Shown piece after piece: positions 44,528 to 53,625 of a stretch of 64,000 nt of DNA (its first letter is position 1; each line of letters starts with the position of its first letter). This stretch comes from Nocardioides marinus (GTDB lineage Bacteria; Actinomycetota; Actinomycetes; Propionibacteriales; Nocardioidaceae). Below the pieces are notes generated by a model that searched no databases, was not told the DNA's origin, and saw only the letters and a list, made by a program, of their open reading frames with translations. A program made the position numbers and the translations under genes. The stretch spans positions 3,238,001 to 3,302,000 of the forward strand of contig NZ_JACBZI010000001.1 of the NCBI RefSeq assembly GCF_013408145.1, in the 5' to 3' direction.

Positions 44528-45738
44528 GCACCGCGACGAGCCGGTACCCTGCAGCAACTCGTGCAGCAGCGGTCAGCTTGCTGCCAGCGATCCTCGCAAC
44601 AGGTTGCTCGCTGCAGCCCAACGAGAACACACTCCCCGGGCAGGTGGCCACAGGCTCCGACGGATACACCGTGACCGTGCGGTTCGAGTCCGTCGAGAAC
44701 CTCGTGCCCAACTCCCAAGTCCTCCTCGACGACGTGGTCATCGGAACGGTCACCGACATCAGGGTCGAGGACTGGCACGCGGCCGCCGATCTGCGACTGC
44801 TCGAGTCGGTGCCCATCGCGCGGGATGCGCGATTCACCGTGGGACAGAAGACCCTGCTCGGGGCGCAGTACGTACAAGTGTCCTCCGACACCACGCAAGC
44901 AACGACTGGCGCGGCCGAATTGTTGGAGGAGGGAGACGACGTTCCGCTCGCTAGCACCGATCAGGCTCCCGGCACAGAGCAGGTGCTTGCCGGGGTCGCT
45001 CTGCTGCTCAACAACGGAGGTCTCTCCCAGATCAGCACCATCACCGATGAGCTCACCTCCGCCCTGGCTGATCGTCAGCTGGACGCCCGAAGTCTGGTCA
45101 CCCGCTCCAACGAGCTCCTCGCGGTCCTTGACGAGACCCGCGGGGAGATCGTGCGCGCCCTGGACTCCCTCGAACGGCTCAGCCGAGGGTTGGTCGAGGA
45201 CAGGGACGTCATCGCGCGTGCGATCGACCAGGTGGGACCCGGCCTCGCTGCACTGGAGCAGGAGCGCGCTCGTCTCGTCGACGCCGTGACGACGTCCGGG
45301 CGAGCCAGTACGCGTGCCGTCGGCGTCATCCAAGCGAGCCAGGAAGCCGTTCTCGCCAACCTGGCGGCACTCGGTCCGATCCTGAGCAACCTCGGCAAGG
45401 CAGCCACGCGCCTGCCCGAGGCTCTCAAGATCGCCATCACCATCCCCTTCCCAGCCATGACCACCGAGAAGACGCTGCGCGGCGACTACTCCAACCTCTT
45501 CGCGACCATCGCCGTCACCGGCGGCGGTTTGGCTGATCTGTTGCTCGGGACGGGGCAACTGCCGGCGATGCAGTCTGGTGATCCGCTCCTCGACCCTCTG
45601 CAGACGCAGGGCCAGGACGCCGGTGGTTCGGGCAACGCGACGTCGAACGGCGGTAAGGGTCAGCAGGGACAGCCTGCCCAAGAGGATGACGACGAGTCCG
45701 GAGGTCCGTGCCTGCTCGGACTGCTAGGAGACTGCTGA
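44524..45738 (+). CDS. mceE: Mce-family lipoprotein, position E
   Basis: A 404-residue protein with a lipoprotein signal ending PAILATGC (Cys 28), the usual feature of the E position. The MCE domain (FESVENLVPNSQVLLDDVVI) follows. The tail is rich in Gly, Gln and acidic residues, then ends PCLLGLLGDC. It overlaps both neighbours by one to four bases. Confidence 0.9.
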   Translation: MSTATSRYPAATRAAAVSLLPAILATGCSLQPNENTLPGQVATGSDGYTVTVRFESVENLVPNSQVLLDDVVIGTVTDIRVEDWHAAADLRLLESVPIARDARFTVGQKTLLGAQYVQVSSDTTQATTGAAELLEEGDDVPLASTDQAPGTEQVLAGVALLLNNGGLSQISTITDELTSALADRQLDARSLVTRSNELLAVLDETRGEIVRALDSLERLSRGLVEDRDVIARAIDQVGPGLAALEQERARLVDAVTTSGRASTRAVGVIQASQEAVLANLAALGPILSNLGKAATRLPEALKIAITIPFPAMTTEKTLRGDYSNLFATIAVTGGGLADLLLGTGQLPAMQSGDPLLDPLQTQGQDAGGSGNATSNGGKGQQGQPAQEDDDESGGPCLLGLLGDC

Positions 45739-47060
45739 TGGTACTCACGCCTCTGATCAAGCGGCAGCTGCGCATCTTCGCCCTGCTCACTCTCCTGGCG
45801 CTCTTCCTCGCCATGGTGGTCTACGCGCGCGTCCCGGCCATGCTCGGGGTCGGCGTGTACGAAGTGCGTGCCGAGTATCGCGATGCCAGCGGCCTCTACC
45901 CGCGAGCGCAGGTCACCTACCAAGGCGTCGAGGTCGGCAAGGTGACCGAGCTCGAGCTGGGGCAGGACGGCGCCGTCGCAGTGCTGCGGATCGATGCCGA
46001 ACACGAGATCCCCTCCGATGTCGTCGCCGAGCTCCACAGCACCTCAGCCATCGGAGAGCAGTACGTCGATCTGGTGCCACCCGCCGACGAGGCAAGCCCG
46101 TCGGACGAGCCGGCGACGTTGGCCGATGGCGACGTGATCGGGGTCGAGCGGACCGTCGAGATGCCCCAGATCGCCCCGGTCCTCGAGTCGGTCAATGGTC
46201 TGCTCGACTCGGTCCCTGCTGCGCGGACGCGTCGCGTGCTGGATCAGGTCGACGATGGTCTCGCGGGCAGCGGACCCGATCTGCGTGGGCTCATCGACGA
46301 CGCTGACGCCTTGTTGACCGAGGCCCAGGATCGACTTGCCGTCACCACGTCGCTCATCCGAACCGCGCAGCCGGTCCTGGCGACCCAGCAGAGCCTGCGC
46401 AACACCACCCTGAGCTACGCGCGGTCCCTGGCAGTCTTCACCGATGAGCTGGCCGGACGCGACGCCGACCTCCGGGCCTTTCTCAAGCAAGGCCCCGGGG
46501 GGCTCGACGCGGCCACTGAGCTCGTCTCGGACCTGCAACCGACGCTGCCGTTGCTCGTCACCAACCTCACGACGAACGGGGAGGTGCTTAACACCTACCT
46601 CCCGCAGATACAGGAAGGACTCGTGTACTTCCCCGTCACCGTGGCACGGCTGCAGAGCGCCATCAATCCTCGTGAGCAGTTCGGCGACGTCAACCTGGAT
46701 CTGCGAGCCAACGTGAACAACCCGCCCGCATGCTCGCAGGGATACCTGCCGGCCTCCCAGCGACGAGATCCCTCCGTCGATCGGGTGCGTCAAGTCGATC
46801 TGCTCGCGCACTGCACCGTGCCGGATGCGGACCCGAAGTCAGTGCGTGGGGCTCGGCTGCTGCCGTGCCCGCAAGGTGGAGGACGAGGGCCTCTTCCCTC
46901 CTCGTGCGGCCTGACGTTCGGCAAGGCAGTGTGGCCCGAGGGCACGTCGGGTTCGCGCGGTGGCGACCTGCGGCGGGGTCTGCAGGGGGTCGCCACATCC
47001 CAGGAGTCGCTCGACCAGGGATGGCGCAGCCTCGTCCTCGGGCCGGCGAGCGTCCGGTGA
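45738..47060 (+). CDS. mceF: Mce-family lipid-binding protein, position F
   Basis: A 440-residue protein: membrane helix at 11-30 (LRIFALLTLLALFLAMVVYA), MCE domain with YRDASGLYPRAQVTYQGVEV, helical region and a Cys-containing C-terminal tail. The ATG shares one base with the mceE stop. It closes the set of six. Confidence 0.9.
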   Translation: MVLTPLIKRQLRIFALLTLLALFLAMVVYARVPAMLGVGVYEVRAEYRDASGLYPRAQVTYQGVEVGKVTELELGQDGAVAVLRIDAEHEIPSDVVAELHSTSAIGEQYVDLVPPADEASPSDEPATLADGDVIGVERTVEMPQIAPVLESVNGLLDSVPAARTRRVLDQVDDGLAGSGPDLRGLIDDADALLTEAQDRLAVTTSLIRTAQPVLATQQSLRNTTLSYARSLAVFTDELAGRDADLRAFLKQGPGGLDAATELVSDLQPTLPLLVTNLTTNGEVLNTYLPQIQEGLVYFPVTVARLQSAINPREQFGDVNLDLRANVNNPPACSQGYLPASQRRDPSVDRVRQVDLLAHCTVPDADPKSVRGARLLPCPQGGGRGPLPSSCGLTFGKAVWPEGTSGSRGGDLRRGLQGVATSQESLDQGWRSLVLGPASVR

Positions 47061-47563
47061 CCGGCGAGACCGCTCGCGCTCAATCCCGTGGCCGGTGGAT
47101 CACCTCAGCATTGTTCGTGATCCTCGTCGCAGTCACGTCAGTCGCGGTCGAGCGAGGCCTCACCTGGCGGGATGCGCAGGCACAGCAGCAGGAGCAGCTC
47201 GACGCGGTCGAGGCCGCCGAAGCCGAGGTGCTGGGCCTGATCACCATCAGCGCAGCAACGACGAACGAGGATCTCGAAACCCTCATTGCGGGAGCAACCG
47301 CCTCCTTCCGCGACGACCTGCGCGCACAGGCCGACCGGCTGCGCGAGGAGGTAGTCGCCAATGAGGTCGTCGCCACCGGCGAGGTCGTGTCGTCGGGCGT
47401 CGTCGAAGTTGAGGACGACTCAGCGGTCGTGGTGGTGGCGGCCCGCGGGACGGTGGACAACCGCAACTCAGCTGCGCCAGAGCCCCGCAGCTATCGCCTG
47501 GAAGTTCGGCTCGAGCAGGTCGACGACACGTGGCTGGTCTCGTCCCTGAGGTTTGTCGCGTGA
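47057..47563 (+). CDS. Mce-associated membrane protein, first
   Basis: A 168-residue protein with one membrane helix (about 13-30, WITSALFVILVAVTSVAV) and an extracytoplasmic domain of the Mce-associated type (TNEDLETLIAGATASFRDDL, then a beta-rich C-terminus ending WLVSSLRFVA). GTG 47057 overlaps the mceF stop. Mce-associated proteins are thought to stabilise the transporter. Confidence 0.85.
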   Translation: MTGETARAQSRGRWITSALFVILVAVTSVAVERGLTWRDAQAQQQEQLDAVEAAEAEVLGLITISAATTNEDLETLIAGATASFRDDLRAQADRLREEVVANEVVATGEVVSSGVVEVEDDSAVVVVAARGTVDNRNSAAPEPRSYRLEVRLEQVDDTWLVSSLRFVA

Positions 47564-48114
47564 GCAGTCCAGAGGCAGCACCACAGGCCGTCGCGTCATC
47601 CGACCACCCGCGTCAAGACAGTCCCGGGCAGCCGCGCCCGTGGCGTCTTCGAGGCGGACTCGCGGTCCTGGTACTCCTCGTCGCGTCGACCGCCGGAGTC
47701 GCGCAGTGGCGTATTCAGCAGATCGGCGAGCGCGAGGCAGCGGCCGATGAGGCGCTGCAGAGCGTCCGCACGCGCCTCCCGGATCTCCTCAGCTACCGCT
47801 ACGCGACTCTCGAGGACGACCTCGAGAATGCGCTGCGACAGACCACCGGTGATTTCACCGATGACTACGCCGCGCTCATCGATGAGGTCGTGCGCCCCAC
47901 GGCGACCCAGCGCCGCATCGTCACGGAGGCCGTCGTCAACGCTGCGGGCGTCGTATCGGTCGACAGCGACGCCGAGGTGGTCGTCCTGGTCTTCCTGACG
48001 CAGTCCACGACCACCAAGAACACCGAGGAGCCCGCTGTCTCGGGCAGCAGGGTCGAGGTCACGATGAGACGTACGGACTCCGAGTGGCTCATCGCTGACC
48101 TGCAGACGCGTTAG
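47560..48114 (+). CDS. Mce-associated membrane protein, second
   Basis: A 184-residue protein with a proline-rich N-terminus, one membrane helix (about 32-49, GLAVLVLLVASTAGVAQW) and a domain like that of the previous protein (LSYRYATLEDDLENALRQTT and a WLIADLQTR end). GTG 47560 overlaps the preceding stop. The two genes are probably an old duplication. Confidence 0.85.
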   Translation: MSSPEAAPQAVASSDHPRQDSPGQPRPWRLRGGLAVLVLLVASTAGVAQWRIQQIGEREAAADEALQSVRTRLPDLLSYRYATLEDDLENALRQTTGDFTDDYAALIDEVVRPTATQRRIVTEAVVNAAGVVSVDSDAEVVVLVFLTQSTTTKNTEEPAVSGSRVEVTMRRTDSEWLIADLQTR

Positions 48115-48165
48115 CACCTCGTGGCGGCAGCCACCCGCCGTCCCTCGGAAAAGGAGTACACGTAC

Positions 48166-49158
48166 ATGGGCGTGGAGATCAAGGTCGAGCACCTGAGCAA
48201 GTCCTTCGGCAAGCAGCTGATCTGGGGTGACGTGACGCTGACCGTCCCCGCCGGCGAGATCTGCGTGATGCTCGGCCCGTCCGGCACCGGCAAGTCGGTG
48301 TTCCTCAAGACCCTCATCGGTCTGCTCAAGCCCGACCAGGGCTCGATCATCATCGAGGGCACCGACATCGCCTCCTGCTCGGAGAAGGAGCTCTACGAGA
48401 TCCGCAAGCTGTTCGGCGTGCTGTTCCAGGACGGCGCGATGTTCGGCTCGATGAACCTCTACGACAACGTCGCCTTCCCGCTGCGCGAGCACACCAAGAA
48501 GTCGGAGTCGGAGATCCGCTCGATCGTCATGGAGAAGATGGACCTGGTGGGTCTGCTCGGTGCCGAGGACAAGCTGCCCGGTGAGATCTCCGGCGGCATG
48601 CGCAAGCGCGCCGGTCTGGCCCGCGCGCTGGTGCTCGACCCCGAGATCGTCCTCTTCGACGAGCCGGACTCGGGTCTGGACCCGGTGCGCACCGCGTTCC
48701 TCAACCAGCTGATCGTCGACCTGAACGCCCAGATCGACGCGACGTTCCTGATCGTCACCCACGACATCAACACCGCCCGCACGGTGCCGGACAACATCGG
48801 CCTGCTCTACCACAAGCACCTGGCGATGTTCGGTCCGCGCGAGATGCTGCTGAGCTCGGAGGAGCCGGTGGTGCGGCAGTTCCTCAACGCCCAGCGCGTC
48901 GGCCCGATCGGCATGTCCGAGGAGAAGGACGCCGACGAGCTCGCGGCCGAGGCGGACCAGGAGCTGCCTCCGCTGCCCCCGATCCCGCTGCAGCTCGAGC
49001 CGTCCAACGGCATCCCGCGCCGCAGCCAGCGCGAGCCGGGTGCCTGGTGCCGCGAGCACGGCATGACCCCGCCGCCGCACTCATTCAAGAGCGATGTGGC
49101 GACACCCCGTACATCCGGCTCGACGGAAAAATCCGGACGTACAGCCGCGACTGCCTGA
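48166..49158 (+). CDS. mceG: Mce transporter ATPase (MceG/Mkl-like)
   Basis: A 330-residue ATPase. Walker A MLGPSGTGKSVFLKTLIG; signature GEISGGMRKRAGLARALVLD; Walker B VLFDEPDSGLDPVR; switch His IVTHD. It powers YrbE/Mce lipid uptake. Codon use is sharply different from its neighbours: about one codon in forty ends in A or T up to position 49,080, against about one in five in mceA-F. From 49,081 on (HSFKSDVATPRTSGS) the local style returns, so the last 26 residues look like a new tail joined to a core-type mceG. The tail may be non-native. Confidence 0.9.
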   Translation: MGVEIKVEHLSKSFGKQLIWGDVTLTVPAGEICVMLGPSGTGKSVFLKTLIGLLKPDQGSIIIEGTDIASCSEKELYEIRKLFGVLFQDGAMFGSMNLYDNVAFPLREHTKKSESEIRSIVMEKMDLVGLLGAEDKLPGEISGGMRKRAGLARALVLDPEIVLFDEPDSGLDPVRTAFLNQLIVDLNAQIDATFLIVTHDINTARTVPDNIGLLYHKHLAMFGPREMLLSSEEPVVRQFLNAQRVGPIGMSEEKDADELAAEADQELPPLPPIPLQLEPSNGIPRRSQREPGAWCREHGMTPPPHSFKSDVATPRTSGSTEKSGRTAATA

Positions 49159-49202
49159 CCACCGAACTACACCACACCGGCCCTGACCCAAGGAGTTCCA
49201 TC

Positions 49203-50711
49203 GTGACACCACCTTCAGCCTCTGTCCTGGACATCCGGCGACCTGCCACCGGCGAGCCCCTCGAGTCGCTCCCTGTTGACGACGCGGCACGAGTCGCCGC
49301 CATGGCCCGAGACCTGCGCCTCGCGCAGACCGCGTGGCGCGACATGGGACCCAGGGTTCGGGCAGGTTGGCTCCGCGCGTGGCGCGGGTGGATCCTCGAC
49401 CACACCGACGAGCTCACCGACCTCCTGGTCGCAGAGACGGGGAAGGTCCGACCCGATGCCCTGGTCGAGACGACGGCGTCGTGCGAGTTCATCTCCTACT
49501 ACGCAGATCACGCCGAGAAGTTCCTGGCACCTGAGCGGGTGGGCTCTTCCGGTCTCCTCAGCCTGCCCAAGCGACTCTCGCGCACCTACCGTCCCTACCC
49601 GCTGGTGGGACTCATCGTTCCGTGGAACTTCCCCATCACCTTGTTCCTCATGGATGCGGCACCAGCGCTGGCAGCCGGCTGCGCCGTGCTGGCGAAGTCA
49701 TCGGAGATGACGCCGCTGACCTGCGCGCGCGTGATCGAGGGCTGGCAGGAGATCGGCGCACCCGCGGTGCTGCAGCACGTCTCTGGTGCTGGCGATGCTG
49801 GTCAAGCTGTCGTGGAGGCGGTTGACTTCGTGCAGTTCACCGGCTCGACGGCCACCGGCCGCCGCGTGGCGACGCGGTGCGCGGAACTCCTCAAGCCGGT
49901 CAGCCTGGAGCTGGGAGGCAAGGATGCCGCCATCGTCCTCGAGGACGCCGACCTGGACCGAGCAGCTCATGGCCTCGTGTGGGGCGGCATCTTCAACTCC
50001 GGACAGGTCTGCATCTCTGTCGAGCGGGTCTACGCCGTCGATGCTGTGTACGACGAGCTGGTGGAGAAGGTTGCGGCAGCTCTGGGGGCACTGAGGCAGG
50101 GTGCGGGCGCGCGCGACGATGTCGGCGCCATGGTCACCAAGGAACAGGTGGACACCGTCGAGCGTCACGTCCAGGAGGCGCGGCAACGCGGCGCACGCGT
50201 CCTGGTGGGCGGGGAGCGTGGAACGAAGGGCAACTTCTTCGCCCCCACGCTCCTGGTCGACGTCGACCACACCATGTCCTGCATGACCGAGGAGACCTTC
50301 GGACCGACGCTGCCCATCATGCGGGTGGCCGACGAGGCGGAGGCGATCACCCTGGCCAACGACTCCGAATACGGTCTCTCCGCGACGGTCTGGACACGCG
50401 ACTTGGGTCGAGGCAGACGCGTCGCCGATCAGCTCGAGGTCGGCGCGGTGAACATCAACGACGTCTTCAGCAATCTCTTCGCCGTGGGTCTGCCCCACAG
50501 CGGGTGGAAGTCCTCCGGCATGGGTGCCCGGCTCGGCGGCGCCCAGGGCTTGCGCAAGTACTGCCGCGTCCAAGCCATCACCGAGCCGCGCATGCCGGTG
50601 ACCACCAAAGAGCTCACGTGGTACCCGTACTCCGCCCGGCGTACGGCCATTGCCGGCCGCGTGCTGCGGCTGGCTGCTGGACGCGGCCTACGGCAGCGTC
50701 TGGGTCTGTGA
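49203..50711 (+). CDS. NAD(P)-dependent aldehyde dehydrogenase
   Basis: A 502-residue enzyme. The catalytic Glu is in SLELGGKDAAI, the Cys in NSGQVCISVERV, and the cofactor region has VPWNFPITLF and FTGSTATGRRV. Both catalytic residues are intact. It resembles the succinate-semialdehyde and long-chain aldehyde groups; with the CYP153 set, oxidation of a fatty aldehyde is plausible but not shown. GTG 49203 has AAGGAG eight bases before it. The SDR gene follows after 14 bases. Confidence 0.9.
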   Translation: MTPPSASVLDIRRPATGEPLESLPVDDAARVAAMARDLRLAQTAWRDMGPRVRAGWLRAWRGWILDHTDELTDLLVAETGKVRPDALVETTASCEFISYYADHAEKFLAPERVGSSGLLSLPKRLSRTYRPYPLVGLIVPWNFPITLFLMDAAPALAAGCAVLAKSSEMTPLTCARVIEGWQEIGAPAVLQHVSGAGDAGQAVVEAVDFVQFTGSTATGRRVATRCAELLKPVSLELGGKDAAIVLEDADLDRAAHGLVWGGIFNSGQVCISVERVYAVDAVYDELVEKVAAALGALRQGAGARDDVGAMVTKEQVDTVERHVQEARQRGARVLVGGERGTKGNFFAPTLLVDVDHTMSCMTEETFGPTLPIMRVADEAEAITLANDSEYGLSATVWTRDLGRGRRVADQLEVGAVNINDVFSNLFAVGLPHSGWKSSGMGARLGGAQGLRKYCRVQAITEPRMPVTTKELTWYPYSARRTAIAGRVLRLAAGRGLRQRLGL

Positions 50712-50725
50712 AAGGAAGAGAGAAC

Positions 50726-51553
50726 ATGTCATCAACGCAGTCAGCGAAAGTGGTGGCCATCACCGGAGGGGCACGCGGGATCGGCTACCACACCGCCAAG
50801 GAGTTGATCGGGCGCGGGCACAAGGTAGCGATCGGCGACATCGACGAGGGCCAGCTGAAGATTGCCGCCGAGGACCTCGGGATCGACGTCGCGGTCCGCC
50901 TTGACGTCACTGACCCTGCCTCGATCGGCAACTTCCTCGACGTGACGGAGGAGGCGTTGGGTCCGCTCGACGTTCTCATCAACAACGCGGGAGTGATGCC
51001 CACGGGGCACGCGCACGAAGAACCCGACGAGGTGACCCGCCGTCAGGTCGAGATCAACGTTCTCGGTGTCATCTTCGGCACGAAGGTGGCCTTGCAGCGG
51101 ATGCTGCCCCGTCGCCGCGGGCACATCATCAACACCGCTTCCCTCGCCGGCGAGCTCCCCGTGCCGGGCCTGGCGACGTACTGCGGTACCAAGTTCGCTG
51201 TCATCGGCTTCACCGAGGCGGCGCGACAGGAGTACCGCAGGTCGGGTGTCAACTTGTCGACGGTGCGCCCCACCTTCACCAACACCGAACTCGTCTCCGG
51301 AACGAGCGGGGCGAAGGGGATGAGGAACGCCGAACCGCAGGAGATCGCCCGGGCGACCGCTGCGCTGATCGAGCGTCCGCAGCCGTTCGTCCGCGTCACG
51401 CGGGTCGCGGGAACGATGGTGGCGGCCATGAAGTTCGTCCCCGGCCGGGTCGCGACCCAGCTCGGCTCCATGCTGGGCACCGACACCGTGTTCCTCGACC
51501 GCGTGGACAACGAAGCTCGCCGGGCCTACCTGGAGCGCATCGAGCGCAGCTGA
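50726..51553 (+). CDS. short-chain dehydrogenase/reductase
   Basis: A 275-residue Rossmann enzyme. The cofactor motif is TGGARGIGY, the structural motif NNAG, and the active site Ser, Tyr and Lys appear as NTASLAGELPVPGLATYCGTK (N-terminal Ser, then Y-x3-K). It oxidises an alcohol or reduces a ketone; substrate unknown. GGAAGAG precedes the ATG by six bases. It ends before a strong terminator. Confidence 0.88.
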   Translation: MSSTQSAKVVAITGGARGIGYHTAKELIGRGHKVAIGDIDEGQLKIAAEDLGIDVAVRLDVTDPASIGNFLDVTEEALGPLDVLINNAGVMPTGHAHEEPDEVTRRQVEINVLGVIFGTKVALQRMLPRRRGHIINTASLAGELPVPGLATYCGTKFAVIGFTEAARQEYRRSGVNLSTVRPTFTNTELVSGTSGAKGMRNAEPQEIARATAALIERPQPFVRVTRVAGTMVAAMKFVPGRVATQLGSMLGTDTVFLDRVDNEARRAYLERIERS

Positions 51554-51566
51554 ACTCTCGACATGG

Positions 51567-51605
51567 CTCAGGGCCGCGAACAACGTGTGTGTCCGCGGCC
51601 CTGAG
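51567..51605. terminator. bidirectional terminator between SDR and acyl-CoA dehydrogenase genes
   Basis: CTCAGGGCCGCG (51567-51578) pairs perfectly with CGCGGCCCTGAG (51594-51605). It starts 14 bases after the SDR stop and ends 64 bases before the stop of the convergent dehydrogenase gene. Confidence 0.8.
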
Positions 51606-51668
51606 TCCGGTCATGACTAGCCGAAACTGGACCGCCCAAGGCCCTGGTCGAGTTCGGTCACTCAGGGC

Positions 51669-52814
51669 TCACAGCGACCGGCTGATGATCTCCTTCATGA
51701 TCTCGGAGCTGCCGGCGTAGATCTGCGAGACCCGCATGTCGGCCCACATGCGGGCGATCGGGTACTCGTTCATGTAGCCGTACCCGCCGTGCAGCTGCAG
51801 GCAAGCGTCGGCCACCCGCTGGGCACGCTCCGAACACCACAGCTTGACCATGGCTGCGGTCGGGATGTCCAGACCGTCACCCAGGTGCATCTGGATGCAC
51901 TCATCGACGAAGGACCGGGCGACGCGAGCCTCTGTGGCGACCTCAGCCATCTTGAACTTCGTGTTCTGGAAACCCCAGATCGGTCGTCCGAAGGCACTGC
52001 GATCGCGGACGTAGGCCAGGGTCTCCCGCAGGCAGAACTCCATCGCGGCCACGTTCGAGACCGCGACCAGCAGTCGCTCCTGGGGGAGCTGCTGCATGAG
52101 CTGGACGAAGCCCTGTCCCTCAGTCAGGCCCAGCAGGTTGGAGACAGGGACGCGCACTCCGTCGAAGAAGAGCTCGGAGGTGTCCTGCCCCTTCATCCCG
52201 ATCTTGTCGAGCACCCGCCCTCGGGCGAATCCTTCGTTGCTCGTGGGAACCAGCATGAGGGAGATGCCGGCCGCACGATCTTCCGGATCAGTCTTGACCA
52301 CGGTCAGCACCAAGTCTGCCTGGGACCCGTTCGTGATGAACGTCTTGGAGCCGGTGATGACGTACTCATCCCCCTCGCGCGTGGCCTTGGTCTTGATGTT
52401 CTGCAGATCTGACCCTGTGCCGGGCTCGGTCATGGCGATCGCGCCCACGACCTCACCTGTGGCCATCTTCGGAAGCCACTGCTGCTTCTGCTCCTCGGTG
52501 CCGTAGGCCAGCAGGTAGTGAGCGACGATGCCGTTGTGTAGCGAAGCGCCCCAGGAACTGTCTCCGACCCGAGCCTGCTCCTCGATCAAGATGGCCTCGT
52601 GGGCGAAGCTGCCGCCCCCACCGCCGTACTCCTCGGGAATGGACAAGCAGAGCAGACCGGCTTCGCCGGCCCGGTTCCACAGCTGTCGGTCGACGTGCTT
52701 CTGCGCGATGAAGTCGTCGATGTGAGGCTTGATCTCCTTTTCGCAGAAAGTGCGGGCGAGGTCTCGAACGTCGTCAAGATCCGCATCCATCCACGGGGAT
52801 CGGCGGTCGGTCAT
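51669..52814 (-). CDS. acyl-CoA dehydrogenase
   Basis: A 381-residue FAD enzyme of beta-oxidation type. Seen are AIAMTEPGTGSDLQNIKTKA (FAD loop), the DRSAFGRPIWGFQNTKFKMA dimer/FAD motif, and LQLHGGYGYMNEYPIARMWA with QIYAGSSEIMKEII at the end. The catalytic base position near AGSSEI is normal for medium-chain-like enzymes. ATG 52814 has GGAG seven bases upstream. It is divergent from a TetR gene with two similar operator-like repeats between. Confidence 0.92.
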   Translation of the reverse strand: MTDRRSPWMDADLDDVRDLARTFCEKEIKPHIDDFIAQKHVDRQLWNRAGEAGLLCLSIPEEYGGGGGSFAHEAILIEEQARVGDSSWGASLHNGIVAHYLLAYGTEEQKQQWLPKMATGEVVGAIAMTEPGTGSDLQNIKTKATREGDEYVITGSKTFITNGSQADLVLTVVKTDPEDRAAGISLMLVPTSNEGFARGRVLDKIGMKGQDTSELFFDGVRVPVSNLLGLTEGQGFVQLMQQLPQERLLVAVSNVAAMEFCLRETLAYVRDRSAFGRPIWGFQNTKFKMAEVATEARVARSFVDECIQMHLGDGLDIPTAAMVKLWCSERAQRVADACLQLHGGYGYMNEYPIARMWADMRVSQIYAGSSEIMKEIISRSL

Positions 52815-52831
52815 GTCAGCTCCAAACGGTG

Positions 52832-52886
52832 GGGTACTCGGTGTACCCAATAGAACAACACCGCGCGTCTGGGTACAAGGTGTTCC
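52832..52886. promoter_or_regulatory. two similar operator-like repeats before the acyl-CoA dehydrogenase
   Basis: GGGTAC-TCGGT-GTACCC (52832-52848) is a perfect 6-bp inverted repeat. A second site, GGGTACAAGGTGTTCC (52871-52886), keeps the same half-site with one change. They fill the gap between the dehydrogenase and the TetR gene and are probably the TetR's operators. Confidence 0.6.
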
Positions 52887-52946
52887 ATCGTCACGAGCGC
52901 AACCCGTCAGGCGACCCTGAAACTGCTGCGGCCTAGACTGAGTCCC

Positions 52947-53624
52947 GTGGTCGAGGTGGGAAAGTGGGTCGACTCCACCGTGCGGCGGCGCACAGCCGGG
53001 GATGACGGGGCGCGCGCCCGTCGGCGACGCCACATCGCCGAAGCCGCGCTCTTGGCAGTGGATGACATCGGCATCGAGGCCGGCACGGCAGTCATCGCCG
53101 AACGGGCGGAGATGCCGCGACCTCACATCTACCGATACTTCGCCAGCCGCGAGGACCTGGACTCAGAGATGGTCCGGCTTGCGGCGCGACGCCTCAACGA
53201 CCATATCCGGCCACATCTGTCACATCGCGGAACGCCGCTGATGGTGGTGCAGGGACTGGTCGAGGCCTGCGCGACCTGGGCTGACGCGCATCCGCATCTT
53301 TATCGGCTCCTGGCGGCCCGGGGTCACAGTCGAACGCTCCACCAAGCGCGCATGGGCCGCACACGGCTCCTCGATGAGATCGCCGTGGCAGCGCGGGGTT
53401 ACACCAATGCTGCGCCGAGCTCGTTCCCCGAGGGCATCCTCGTCGGCGTCATGGGCATGGTCGACGCGACCATCATCTGGTGGCTCGACCAGAGAGACGA
53501 GAGCCTAGACGTCATGACCGAACGACTTTCCGATCACGTCACGCTCGTGCTCCTGCGCGCTCTGTCCGGGCGAGGCATCGACCTGGACCCCGCCGTGGAA
53601 CTCGAGCCTTTCGTTCGCGAGTGA
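52947..53624 (+). CDS. TetR-family regulator beside the acyl-CoA dehydrogenase
   Basis: A 225-residue protein. The HTH (about 30-75) reads AEAALLAVDDIGIEAGTAVI, AERAEMPRPHIYRYFASRED, a TetR match with an unusual AEMPRPHIYRYF turn. The C-terminal half is a ligand-binding domain. GTG 52947 follows a TAGACT box by eight bases, suggesting a leaderless message. It is convergent with the thioesterase gene, one base apart. Confidence 0.85.
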   Translation: MVEVGKWVDSTVRRRTAGDDGARARRRRHIAEAALLAVDDIGIEAGTAVIAERAEMPRPHIYRYFASREDLDSEMVRLAARRLNDHIRPHLSHRGTPLMVVQGLVEACATWADAHPHLYRLLAARGHSRTLHQARMGRTRLLDEIAVAARGYTNAAPSSFPEGILVGVMGMVDATIIWWLDQRDESLDVMTERLSDHVTLVLLRALSGRGIDLDPAVELEPFVRE

Positions 53625-53625
53625 T

